Below, in pieces: positions 42,929 to 51,031 of a DNA stretch of 54,561 bases (position 1 is the stretch's first letter; every line of letters begins with the position of its first letter). The notes beneath the pieces are model-generated. The model ran no database searches. It worked only from the letters and a program-made list of their open reading frames with translations, and was not told the DNA's origin. The position numbers and the translations under genes were made by a program. Source of the DNA: JAVBQJ01 sp031549115. Lineage in GTDB: Bacteria; Verrucomicrobiota; Lentisphaeria; Victivallales; Victivallaceae. The stretch is taken from positions 1 to 54,561 of the forward strand of contig JAVBQJ010000011.1 in NCBI GenBank assembly GCA_031549115.1, in the 5' to 3' direction.

Positions 42929-43729
42929 TCAATTGCGGTGGCCGTCGCCGCGCCCGGAAAGCACGCCCTTTTTGCTGCTTTCGCAAAAGGCGATGAACTC
43001 CAGCACTTCGGGAATCTGCGGCAATTCGGAGCGCACCGCGGCCAACGCATTGCCGGGAGCCAGGTCCGAATGATAGTACAATTTAAACAAGTTGCGGATC
43101 ACCCGGATGGTTTCTTCGGAGAAACCGGCCCGCTTGAGTCCGATCACATTGACCATTTTCACCCCGCCGTTGCGCCCCTCGGCCATCATGAACGGCGGCA
43201 CGTCCTGCGAAAACACCGAACCGCCGGAGATGATCGCGAGGCGTCCGATCCGGCAGAACTGATGCAGCCCGGAGATGCCGGAGATCAACGCCCGGTCGCC
43301 GACTTCGCAATACCCGGCCAGCCCCGAAAGACCGACCATGATCACGTGATTGCCGATTTGGCAGTTGTGGGCCACGTGGGTCGAATTCATGAACATGCAA
43401 TCGTTGCCGATCACGGTGGCGGTTTCCGGTTTGGTGCCGGCATGCGCGGTGAAGCCCTCGCGGAACACATTGTTATTGCCGACCTTCAAATAACTGACGC
43501 TGCCGGGCTCGATGCCGTGGTCCTGCGCATTCTGCCCCAATGCGGCAAAGGGATACAGGGTATTGTTTTCGCCGATTTCCGTGTGCCCGGAAACATGGCA
43601 CTGGGCAATCAAACGGGTTTTCGCACCAATTGAAACATGCTCGTCGACAAAGCACAACGGACCGATTTCCACATCGCCGGCCAGCTTTGCGCCCGGCATT
43701 ACGACCGCGCTCGGATGAATTTTCGCCAT
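42929..43729 (-). CDS. lpxA: UDP-N-acetylglucosamine acyltransferase
   Basis: 266 residues from MAKIHPSAVVMPGAKL. A run of hexapeptide repeats makes the left-handed beta-helix, and the C-terminal helical part reads VIGLKRAGFSEETIRVIRNLFKLYY as in LpxA. The catalytic histidine lies in TAHAGT, where E. coli has HRGT, and LHQFCRIGR is also conserved. It catalyses the first step of lipid A synthesis. The other early lpx genes are not in the window. The start at 43729 fits the family; a longer reading of 17 residues exists. It leads the leftward group gpmI-waaF-rdgB from the promoter at 43791-43819. Confidence 0.95.
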   Translation of the reverse strand: MAKIHPSAVVMPGAKLAGDVEIGPLCFVDEHVSIGAKTRLIAQCHVSGHTEIGENNTLYPFAALGQNAQDHGIEPGSVSYLKVGNNNVFREGFTAHAGTKPETATVIGNDCMFMNSTHVAHNCQIGNHVIMVGLSGLAGYCEVGDRALISGISGLHQFCRIGRLAIISGGSVFSQDVPPFMMAEGRNGGVKMVNVIGLKRAGFSEETIRVIRNLFKLYYHSDLAPGNALAAVRSELPQIPEVLEFIAFCESSKKGVLSGRGDGHRN

Positions 43730-43790
43730 CACCGCCACCTTCTCCCCATGCAGGGATTCTGTAAATATTATCGCAACCAATGTTTGCTAT

Positions 43791-43819
43791 ACTATAGCAC
43801 TCGAACGGGACGAAAACAA
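43791..43819 (-). promoter_or_regulatory. Promoter of lpxA and genes behind it
   Basis: On the minus strand TTGTTT (43814-43819), 17 bp, TATAGT (43791-43796), about 60 bp before the lpxA start codon. Confidence 0.55.
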
Positions 43820-43935
43820 GCGCGCTCCGCCACTCCTTCGGGTATAAAATCCCGAAAAGAAATCAACAGGCGCCGCCGCTTTCCCGCCGACACCGTTTTT
43901 TCGGGCCGGAGTCGAAGAGTTTTTCGTAATTCGAC

Positions 43936-43964
43936 TTGCAAAAGAAAGCCGCAAGTGCTATTTT
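43936..43964 (+). promoter_or_regulatory. Promoter of aspS
   Basis: TTGCAA (43936-43941), 17 bp, TATTTT (43959-43964), 36 bp before the aspS start codon. The leader is too short for a T-box. Confidence 0.6.
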
Positions 43965-44000
43965 AATGAACTAACGTACAAACCTATTTTTGAGGAATTC

Positions 44001-45794
44001 ATGAGTCAATACCGCACCCATACCTGTGGTCAGCTCCGTAAAAGCGAGGTCGGCCAAACCGTAAAACTCTCCGGCTGGATTCACAGCGTCCGCGACCACG
44101 GCGGCGTTATTTTCATCGACTTGCGCGACCACTACGGCCTCACTCAGGTGGTCATCGATCCGGAGCGCGATTTCTATCAGGCGCTGGAGCGTTGGCGGGT
44201 GGAAACCGTGGTTTCTTTCGCGGGAAAAGTGGTCGCCCGCGCCGAAGGCACGATCAATCCGAAGCTGGCCACCGGCGAAGTCGAAGTCGTCGCCGAAGCC
44301 ATGGAAGTGCTCGGCGAAGCCGAAGTGATGCCGTTCCAGATCGCCAAAGACGACGCGGCGCCGGAAGCGACGCGCCTCAAATACCGTTTTCTCGACCTGC
44401 GCCGGGAACGCCTGCACAAGAATATCGTGCTGCGCAGCCAGGTCATCGCCGAAATGCGCCGCTACATGATCGCGCAGGGCTTCCATGAATTCCAGACCCC
44501 GATCCTGACCGCCAGCTCGCCGGAAGGCGCCCGCGACTATCTGGTGCCGAGCCGTCTGCATCCGGGGAAATTTTATGCGTTGCCGCAAGCGCCGCAGCAG
44601 TTCAAGCAGCTGCTGATGGTGGCCGGCTTCGACCGTTACTTCCAGGTGGCGCCGTGCTTCCGCGACGAAGACGCGCGCGCCGACCGCAGCCCCGGCGAAT
44701 TTTACCAGCTCGACGTGGAAATGAGCTTCGTCGATCAGGACGAACTGTTCGCCATCATCGAAGGGCTGTTCGAAGCGGTATTCAGCAAGTTCACCGCCAA
44801 AAAATTCACCAAGCCGCCGTTCCCGCGGATCCCGTACCGGGACGCGATGCGGCGCTTCGGCTCGGACAAGCCGGATTTGCGCAACCCGCTGGAAATGGTC
44901 GACGTCAGTTCGATCTTCGACGGCTGCGGCTTCCAGGCGTTCGCCGGCTGCGTCGCCAACGGCGGCGCCATCCGTGCGATCAAGGTGCCGCAGGTGGCGG
45001 GCAAGCCGCGCAAATTCTTCGACGACATGATCAAGTTCGCCCAGGAAAACGGCGCCAAGGGAATGGCCTACATCGTCTGGACCGGCACGGAAACCAAGAG
45101 TCCGATCGTCAAATTTCTGACTCCGGAAATCGTCGACCGGTTGAAAACCACCTGTCAGGCGGCGGACGGCGACGCGGTGTTTTTCCTCGCCGACGAAGTG
45201 AAATTGGTGCAGAAGATCGGCGGCGCCGTGATTCCGGAATTGGGTCGGCAGCTCGGCCTGATCGACCCCAACGATTTCAAATTCTGCTGGATCGTCGATT
45301 TCCCGATGTTCGAAACCGATGACGAAACCGGAGAAATCACCTTCTCGCACAACCCGTTCTCGATGCCGCAGGGCGGCATGGATGTGCTGTTGAATTCCGA
45401 TCCGCTGGATATTCTGGCCTACCAGTACGATATCGTCTGCAACGGCATCGAGCTGAGCTCGGGCGCCATCCGCAACCACCGGCCGGACATCATGTACAAG
45501 GCCTTCGAAATCGCCGGTTACGATGCTTCGGTGGTGGATGACAAGTTCGGCGGCATGATCAACGCGTTCAAGCACGGCGCTCCGCCGCACGGCGGCATCG
45601 CCCCCGGCGTCGACCGCACGGTGATGCTCCTGGCGGACGAGCCCAACATTCGCGAAGTGATCGCGTTCCCGTTCAACCAGCAGGCGCAGGACCTGATGAT
45701 GAACGCGCCGGCGGAGGTCACGCCCAAACAGTTGCGGGAATTGCATCTGCAAGTGGTGCTCCCCCGCAAAGAGCAAGCCAACAAAACGCAATAA
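44001..45794 (+). CDS. aspS: Aspartyl-tRNA synthetase, bacterial type
   Basis: 597 residues, the usual bacterial length. The N-terminal OB-fold anticodon domain (VKLSGWIHSVRDHGGVIFIDL), class II motif 1 (IAEMRRYMIAQGFHEFQTP), motif 2 (YFQVAPCFRDEDARADRSPGEFYQLD) and motif 3 (GGIAPGVDRTVMLL) are complete, with the bacterial GAD insert in between (about residues 290-420). It charges tRNA-Asp, possibly also tRNA-Asn if no AsnRS exists. GAGG lies before the start. The next gene follows after 35 bp and may be read through. Confidence 0.97.
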   Translation: MSQYRTHTCGQLRKSEVGQTVKLSGWIHSVRDHGGVIFIDLRDHYGLTQVVIDPERDFYQALERWRVETVVSFAGKVVARAEGTINPKLATGEVEVVAEAMEVLGEAEVMPFQIAKDDAAPEATRLKYRFLDLRRERLHKNIVLRSQVIAEMRRYMIAQGFHEFQTPILTASSPEGARDYLVPSRLHPGKFYALPQAPQQFKQLLMVAGFDRYFQVAPCFRDEDARADRSPGEFYQLDVEMSFVDQDELFAIIEGLFEAVFSKFTAKKFTKPPFPRIPYRDAMRRFGSDKPDLRNPLEMVDVSSIFDGCGFQAFAGCVANGGAIRAIKVPQVAGKPRKFFDDMIKFAQENGAKGMAYIVWTGTETKSPIVKFLTPEIVDRLKTTCQAADGDAVFFLADEVKLVQKIGGAVIPELGRQLGLIDPNDFKFCWIVDFPMFETDDETGEITFSHNPFSMPQGGMDVLLNSDPLDILAYQYDIVCNGIELSSGAIRNHRPDIMYKAFEIAGYDASVVDDKFGGMINAFKHGAPPHGGIAPGVDRTVMLLADEPNIREVIAFPFNQQAQDLMMNAPAEVTPKQLRELHLQVVLPRKEQANKTQ

Positions 45795-45829
45795 CGACAA
45801 GAAAATACCTTACAATAGGGGTGGACACG

Positions 45830-46825
45830 ATGCTGAAATGCTGGAAGCGTTGGAGCCTGGCGGCGGTACTGTGCGTCGCCGGCGCGGCCGCGGCAACAGA
45901 GTGTGAATTGGTCGAGCATCTGCCGGCCAACGCCACTGCGGTGTATTATTTGAATACCCGCAGTATCATGAACACCCCCTGGGCCGAACGTCTGAAAACG
46001 TGGCCGGAAATTGCGCAGGCGTATTCGGACTATCTGAGCATCAATCCGGATGCGCCGAAGCCGGAAGACGTTTTCGAGGAGGTGGTGATCGGCTTCAACA
46101 CCGGTTTTTCCGGGGCGCAGCCGGCCATGGCGGTGCTTTTCGCCGCCAGCGATCCGGTCAAGCTCGAAAAACTGATCCTCGGCGCCTCCAATTTGAAAGC
46201 GGTCCCGGATACGGTACCGCCGACCTGGCGCGACGACGATCTGGGTATGCAGAAGCTCAATGACCGCACTCTGTTGCTCACCATCAACGATGCCGACGGC
46301 GTTCTGACCGCCACCCCCGGCAAGGGCGTCGCTTCCGGCGAGGTGCGCCGGATGATGGCGGAGCAGCGGGACAACCTGGCGTGGCTGGTAATGCAGACGC
46401 CGGGCGACCTCGCCCCCAATGGCGAAAAAGGAATCGACCCGTTGCAGAATGTGATGTCGAATCTCCGCAGCGTCACCGCCAATCTGGCGAGCCCCGCCGG
46501 AGACCCGGCCGGAATCGAACTGTCGGCCTTTATCAACTGTTCCGACGCCAATGTCGCCCAGATGGTGGCGATGCAGGCGCAATTGCTGATTACCTCCGGA
46601 CTGGGGTTGTTTTTCAATGAAGACCGGCAGCTCGGCCGGGAACTGGTGGGAGCACTGAAGGTGCAGCCGCAGGCCGACCGCGTCAGCGTCCGGCTGCTGC
46701 TGAACGGCAGTCAGGTGGACCGGCTGCTGGATTTCGCCGAAAAGCAGCTGGACAAAGAGCGTCTGCGCAGTGAGACCCGGGCGAAGGAACGCGAACAGCG
46801 GCTGAACGCAGCCGGCGCGCAGTAG
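45830..46825 (+). CDS. Secreted protein of unknown function
   Basis: 331 residues from the ATG at 45830; a GTG nine bases earlier is possible. A signal peptide (MLKCWKRWSLAAVLCVAGAAAA) is followed by a domain opening with VEHLPANATAVYYLNTRSIM and a C-terminal charged helix (KQLDKERLRSETRAKEREQRL). The opening resembles proteins of Planctomycetes and Lentisphaerae in which a periplasmic domain begins with a phrase about P-A-D/N-x-x-x-Y-V/L, but I cannot name a family. It lies between aspS and a lytic transglycosylase, so an envelope role is plausible. Confidence 0.72.
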   Translation: MLKCWKRWSLAAVLCVAGAAAATECELVEHLPANATAVYYLNTRSIMNTPWAERLKTWPEIAQAYSDYLSINPDAPKPEDVFEEVVIGFNTGFSGAQPAMAVLFAASDPVKLEKLILGASNLKAVPDTVPPTWRDDDLGMQKLNDRTLLLTINDADGVLTATPGKGVASGEVRRMMAEQRDNLAWLVMQTPGDLAPNGEKGIDPLQNVMSNLRSVTANLASPAGDPAGIELSAFINCSDANVAQMVAMQAQLLITSGLGLFFNEDRQLGRELVGALKVQPQADRVSVRLLLNGSQVDRLLDFAEKQLDKERLRSETRAKEREQRLNAAGAQ

Positions 46826-46838
46826 GATACTCCGGTCC

Positions 46839-47432
46839 TTGAAAAAGCGTACCATATTCCGGATCCGTTGCGGCTGCCTCCTCTTGGCGCTGTTGGGAAC
46901 GGCCGCTTATTTCTGGAGTGGCGCACTGCTTTCGCAGTTGGCGGAATACTGGTACGATAACCACAGCTTCGACCCGCAGATTCAGGAAGCGGCCCGGAAG
47001 TACGGCCTTGACAGCCGTTTGGTGAAGGCGCTGGTATTTCAGGAGAGCCGTTTCAATCCGATGGCGGTCGGCGGCGCCGGAGAGATCGGACTGATGCAGC
47101 TTCTTCCCCGCGGCGCGGTACTCGATTGGGCCTACGCGCACCGTACCGAAGTCCCGTCCAACAGCAGCCTGTATTCGCCGGAGATCAATCTGGATATCGG
47201 CTGCTGGTATCTGGCCAAGGCCATGAACCGGTGGCGCGCCTACGACCACGCCATCGAACTGGCGCTGTGCCAATACAACGCCGGTCCCAGCCGGGCGGAT
47301 GAGTGGAAACCGGCGACTCCGGACGGAGCGGTCATCCCCCGCATCGCCATTGCCAGCACCAAGCGCTATGTGAAAGCCATCATGCAGCGTTATGAATCGT
47401 ATTGCCGCCACAACCCGTTTGCGGCCGATTGA
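46839..47432 (+). CDS. SLT-type lytic transglycosylase
   Basis: 197 residues from a TTG start at 46839; no ATG precedes the domain. An N-terminal hydrophobic anchor (CGCLLLALLGTAAYFW) is followed by the goose-lysozyme-like domain: the catalytic glutamate in VFQESRFNPMAV, GEIGLMQLLP, and the C-terminal ALCQYNAGPSRADEW. It cleaves peptidoglycan strands to 1,6-anhydro ends in the periplasm. It is close behind the unknown secreted protein and ahead of a DUF3047-like protein. Confidence 0.9.
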   Translation: MKKRTIFRIRCGCLLLALLGTAAYFWSGALLSQLAEYWYDNHSFDPQIQEAARKYGLDSRLVKALVFQESRFNPMAVGGAGEIGLMQLLPRGAVLDWAYAHRTEVPSNSSLYSPEINLDIGCWYLAKAMNRWRAYDHAIELALCQYNAGPSRADEWKPATPDGAVIPRIAIASTKRYVKAIMQRYESYCRHNPFAAD

Positions 47433-47466
47433 CGGAACTTTGAGGAGAAAAGGAGAAAACGGAATC

Positions 47467-48189
47467 ATGAAGACGAAAATTTTACCGTTGTTGCTTCTGG
47501 GCGGCGCGTTTCTGGCCGCGGCAGCCGAACGGCCGGGCTGGCGCGAAGACTTCAACCGCCCCGCCGCCGATTCGGCGCTGCCGCAGGATTGGGAGTACAA
47601 ATCCGGTCCGGCGGGGGTCAAGGACATCACCGTGAAAATCGTCGATGAACCGGGTACTGAAAGTGGCAAAGCACTGCGCCTCGACAGCGATAACGCCAGC
47701 GGCAGCGTCATCGCCAACCCTTCGGCCAATATCGACCTCAAGAAAACCCCGATCATGCGTTGGCGCTGGCGCGTCCTGGAGCCGGTGAAACCGACCAAGC
47801 TGGACGATCAGGCGCTGGTGATCTACTTCGGCGCCCAGAGCTGGCTGCGCAACAAGAGCATCGCCTACCGCTGGGAAAGCGAGTTGCCGAAGGGAGCGAC
47901 CGGGACGGCGAGCTACGCCGCCGGTTTTGTCAAAGTGCATTATCAGGTGCTGCGCGATGCCGAAACTCCGATCGGCCAATGGGTGACCGACAGCGCCAAT
48001 GTGCTGGAGGATTTCAAGAAGGTCTATGGCTATGTACCCGATGAATTCGCGGTTTCGGTCGGCGCCAACAGCCAATATACCGGCAGCCACTGCGTCGCCG
48101 AATTGGATTACATCGAGTTTCTGACGCCGGAAGAAAATGCCAAAGCCGATGCCGAAGAAGCGGCCCGAACGGCTTCGGAAGCCAAATAA
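47467..48189 (+). CDS. Secreted DUF3047-like protein
   Basis: 240 residues from the ATG at 47467, which has AAGGAG 11 bases upstream. A signal peptide (MKTKILPLLLLGGAFLAAAA) precedes a beta-sandwich-like domain. The phrases ALRLDSDNASGSV, IDLKKTPIMRWRWRVL and KLDDQALVIYFGA match what I recall of DUF3047. The C-terminus is charged and alanine-rich. Function unknown, periplasmic or outer-membrane associated. It starts 34 bp after the transglycosylase gene. Confidence 0.75.
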   Translation: MKTKILPLLLLGGAFLAAAAERPGWREDFNRPAADSALPQDWEYKSGPAGVKDITVKIVDEPGTESGKALRLDSDNASGSVIANPSANIDLKKTPIMRWRWRVLEPVKPTKLDDQALVIYFGAQSWLRNKSIAYRWESELPKGATGTASYAAGFVKVHYQVLRDAETPIGQWVTDSANVLEDFKKVYGYVPDEFAVSVGANSQYTGSHCVAELDYIEFLTPEENAKADAEEAARTASEAK

Positions 48190-48218
48190 TTTCATACATC
48201 CAGGAGAGGTTTTTCCCT

Positions 48219-49076
48219 ATGTCCACCTATCGTTTCATCGACGGTGAAGGCGATCTGCCGTTCGCAAAAATCGAAAATCAGTTCGCTACCGCGGAAATTT
48301 CCTTCTACGGCGCCCATGTCACCAGCTTCATCCCGCAGGGAGAAAAACCGGTTCTGTGGGTCAGCCGCCAAAGCATGTACCAGTACGGCAAGGCCATCCG
48401 GGGCGGAATTCCGGTGTGCTGGCCGTGGTTCGGCGCCCACCCGTCCGACAGGAATCAGCCTTCGCACGGTTATGCGCGCATCATGGCGTGGCCGCTGGTC
48501 GAAGCGTTGGATCTGCCCGACGGCGCAACGCAGTTGAGCTTTGAATTGTCGCCGGAAGCGCTGAAACAGCGCGTCGCCGTTCCGGATTTCCAAGCCAAAA
48601 TGACGGTCACCGTCGGTCGGGAGTTGGAGGTGAAACTGTATATCCGCAATCTCGGGCCGGAAGCCTGGAGCTACACCGGCGCGCTGCATACCTATTTCAA
48701 CGTCAGCGACATCCGCAAGGTTTCCGTCTGCGGCCTCGATGGCGCCGCCTATCGCGATTCGCTGACCGGCGAGGACAAGGTGCAGCAGGGCGACATCACC
48801 TTCGCCGGCGAAGTCGACCGCATCTACCGCGACACCACCGGCGCCTGCGACATCGTCGATGCCGGTTGGAATCGCACGATCCGGGTAGCCAAGCGCGGCA
48901 GCGCCAGCACCGTGGTCTGGAATCCGTGGATCGAAAAGTCTCAAAAGATGAGCGACTTCGGCGACGACGAATATCTCGGCATGTTGTGCGTTGAAACCGC
49001 GAATGCCGGAAACGACGTGCGCCGCCTGGCGCCGGGCGCCGACGCGGAACTCACCACAATCATCGGAATTGCGTAA
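48219..49076 (+). CDS. Glucose-6-phosphate 1-epimerase-like (D-hexose-6-phosphate mutarotase)
   Basis: 285 residues with the galactose-mutarotase beta-sandwich: FYGAHVTSFIPQGEKPVLWVS, GIPVCWPWFGAHPSD and HGYARIMAWPLVE contain the conserved arginine and histidine, and YTGALHTYFNVSDI the second histidine. It equilibrates alpha and beta anomers of hexose 6-phosphates in the cytoplasm. AGGAG precedes the start. It is the last gene before the promoter of the NifU-like/GGGtGRT pair. Confidence 0.92.
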   Translation: MSTYRFIDGEGDLPFAKIENQFATAEISFYGAHVTSFIPQGEKPVLWVSRQSMYQYGKAIRGGIPVCWPWFGAHPSDRNQPSHGYARIMAWPLVEALDLPDGATQLSFELSPEALKQRVAVPDFQAKMTVTVGRELEVKLYIRNLGPEAWSYTGALHTYFNVSDIRKVSVCGLDGAAYRDSLTGEDKVQQGDITFAGEVDRIYRDTTGACDIVDAGWNRTIRVAKRGSASTVVWNPWIEKSQKMSDFGDDEYLGMLCVETANAGNDVRRLAPGADAELTTIIGIA

Positions 49077-49083
49077 AAAGCAT

Positions 49084-49112
49084 TTGAAAACAGCAGAAAA
49101 AAGCAGTATAGT
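49084..49112 (+). promoter_or_regulatory. Promoter of the NifU-like/GGGtGRT operon
   Basis: TTGAAA (49084-49089), 17 bp, TATAGT (49107-49112), 48 bp before the first start codon, which has AAGGAG. Confidence 0.7.
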
Positions 49113-49159
49113 ATAAGAATCTGCATTCCTGAAACTTTGAACCAAGGAGAAAGACAATC

Positions 49160-49864
49160 ATGAGTTGTCCGTATCAGTGCTCGCATGAAGTCGAGCAGAT
49201 GTGCCACGTTGCCAAGGGCGTCAAGCACGGCCCGGCTCCGATTCCGGAAGAAGGCAAGTGGGTAAAGGCGAAAGAAATCAAAGATATCTCCGGCTTGACC
49301 CACGGTGTAGGCTGGTGCGCGCCGCAACAGGGCGCCTGCAAGCTGACGCTGAACGTCAAGGACGGTGTGATCCGTGAAGCTCTGGTCGAGACGCTCGGCT
49401 GCTCCGGCATGACGCACTCGGCCGCGATGGCCTCCGAAATTCTCCCCGGCAAGACGCTGTTGGAAGCGTTGAACTCCGACCTGGTCTGCGATGCGATCAA
49501 CGTCGCGATGCGCGAACTCTTCAAGCAGATCGCCTACGGCCGTACCCAGACCGCTTTCTCCGAAGGCGGCCTGCCGATCGGCGCCGGTCTCGAAGACCTC
49601 GGCAAGGGCCTGCGTTCGCAGGTCGGCACGATGTTCTCGACCGAAGCCAAGGGTCCCCGTTACCTGGAAATGGCCGAAGGCTATATCCTGTCGCTGGGCC
49701 TGGACGCCAATGATGAAATCATCGGCTACAAGTTCGTCCACCTGGGCAAAATGATGGACGCGATCCGCAAGGGCGACGATCCGAAGGCGGCTTACGAGAA
49801 GAACGTCGGCCAGTACGGCCGCTACGACGAAGCCGTGAAGAAAATCGATCCGCGGAAGGAATAG
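49160..49864 (+). CDS. NifU-like iron-sulfur scaffold-type protein, partner of GGGtGRT
   Basis: 234 residues. Cysteines lie at SCPYQCSH, WCAPQQGACKL and ETLGCSGMTHSAAMA; the last resembles the IscU/NifU active-site loop. The family is known as the gene partner of GGGtGRT proteins; its biochemical role is not established to my knowledge. Lysine is almost always AAG and arginine CGC/CGT, unlike neighbours, which suggests high expression. It starts after a clear promoter and is followed 8 bp later by the GGGtGRT gene. Confidence 0.83.
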   Translation: MSCPYQCSHEVEQMCHVAKGVKHGPAPIPEEGKWVKAKEIKDISGLTHGVGWCAPQQGACKLTLNVKDGVIREALVETLGCSGMTHSAAMASEILPGKTLLEALNSDLVCDAINVAMRELFKQIAYGRTQTAFSEGGLPIGAGLEDLGKGLRSQVGTMFSTEAKGPRYLEMAEGYILSLGLDANDEIIGYKFVHLGKMMDAIRKGDDPKAAYEKNVGQYGRYDEAVKKIDPRKE

Positions 49865-49872
49865 GTGATAAA

Positions 49873-50871
49873 ATGAGTGTCAATTTCGAAAGCTACTCCC
49901 GCCGTATCGATAAAATCGAAAAGGTGATGAAGGAATACGGCATCGCTTCTCTGGAAGAAGCCAAGGCCATCTGCGACGCCAAGGGCGTCGATGTCGACGC
50001 CATCGTGCGCGGCATCCAGCCGATCGCGTTTGAAAACGCGGTGTGGGCCTACACGCTCGGCGCCGCCATCGCGTTCAAGAAGAATTCGAAGAACGCCGCC
50101 GAAGCCGCCGAAAACATCGGCATCGGCCTGCAGGCGTTCTGCATTCCGGGTTCCGTCGCCGACCAGCGCGACGTGGGTCTGGGGCACGGCAATCTCGGCG
50201 CCATGCTGCTCCGCGATGAAACCAAGTGCTTCTGCTTCCTCGCCGGTCACGAATCGTTCGCCGCCGCCGAAGGCGCGATCGGTATTGCGAAGACCGCGAA
50301 CAAGGTTCGCCAGGAACCGTTGCGCGTGATCCTCAACGGCCTCGGCAAGGACGCGGCTTACATCATCAGCCGCATCAACGGCTTTACCTACGTCGAAACC
50401 GAATACGACTACTACTCAGGCACGCTGCACATCGTCGAAGAAAAGGCGTTCAGCACCGGCCCGAAGGCCGCCGTCAAGGTTTACGGCGCCGATGACGTCT
50501 CCGAAGGCGTGGCGATCATGATGCACGAAGGTGTCGACGTGTCGATCACCGGCAACTCCACCAACCCGACCCGCTTCCAGCACCCGGTCGCCGGCACCTA
50601 CAAGAAGTGGGCGACGGAGAACGGCAAGCGCTACTTCAGCGTCGCGTCGGGCGGCGGTACCGGGCGCACGCTGCACCCGGACAACATGGCCGCGGGTCCG
50701 GCTTCCTACGGCATGACCGACACCATGGGGCGCATGCACGGCGACGCCCAGTTCGCCGGTTCGTCCAGCGTTCCGGCCCACGTGGAAATGATGGGCTTAA
50801 TCGGCATGGGCAACAACCCGATGGTCGGCGCCACCGTCGCCGTCGCGGTTGCGATTTCCCAGGCCAAGTAA
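49873..50871 (+). CDS. GGGtGRT protein
   Basis: 332 residues. The name-giving motif SGGGTGRTLHPDNMAAG and the C-terminal GLIGMGNNPMVGATVAVAVA are intact. The family is a conserved bacterial and archaeal protein of unknown function, commonly beside the NifU-like gene found here. Glycine-rich loops and the nearby SGTLHIVEEK strand suggest a nucleotide- or cofactor-binding enzyme, but this is a guess. Codon choice is as biased as in the partner gene. A strong terminator follows the stop by about 22 bp. Confidence 0.9.
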   Translation: MSVNFESYSRRIDKIEKVMKEYGIASLEEAKAICDAKGVDVDAIVRGIQPIAFENAVWAYTLGAAIAFKKNSKNAAEAAENIGIGLQAFCIPGSVADQRDVGLGHGNLGAMLLRDETKCFCFLAGHESFAAAEGAIGIAKTANKVRQEPLRVILNGLGKDAAYIISRINGFTYVETEYDYYSGTLHIVEEKAFSTGPKAAVKVYGADDVSEGVAIMMHEGVDVSITGNSTNPTRFQHPVAGTYKKWATENGKRYFSVASGGGTGRTLHPDNMAAGPASYGMTDTMGRMHGDAQFAGSSSVPAHVEMMGLIGMGNNPMVGATVAVAVAISQAK

Positions 50872-50893
50872 CGCCTGACGGCAACTGACAGGA

Positions 50894-50930
50894 CTGCATG
50901 CGGGGCTCGAACCCGCATGCAGTTTTTTTT
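50894..50930 (+). terminator. Rho-independent terminator of the GGGtGRT operon
   Basis: An 11-bp perfect stem CTGCATGCGGG / CCCGCATGCAG with a seven-base loop is followed directly by eight T. It ends the NifU-like/GGGtGRT transcript. Confidence 0.93.
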
Positions 50931-50971
50931 CCACTTCCCGGAAAATGGCGAACAAAAACGGGATTGTGGAG

Positions 50972-50999
50972 TTGACAATCGGGCAAAACAGTGTAGAAT
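50972..50999 (+). promoter_or_regulatory. Promoter of the ABC exporter gene
   Basis: TTGACA (50972-50977), 16 bp, TAGAAT (50994-50999), 33 bp before the start codon at 51032. Confidence 0.65.
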
Positions 51000-51031
51000 A
51001 GTATTAGAACAATTCGGAATCCGGAGTGACA

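Noticed and set aside
43971..45800. Minus-strand ORF of 609 codons opposite aspS
   Set aside because: aspS is unmistakable in the other direction; the antisense product is H/R/F-rich and has no recognisable motif.
50894..50930. tRNA fragment, because GGGTTCGAGCCC on the minus strand looks like a T-arm
   Set aside because: The stem continues to 11 bp and is followed by eight T on the plus strand, with no acceptor, D or anticodon arms. It is a terminator.
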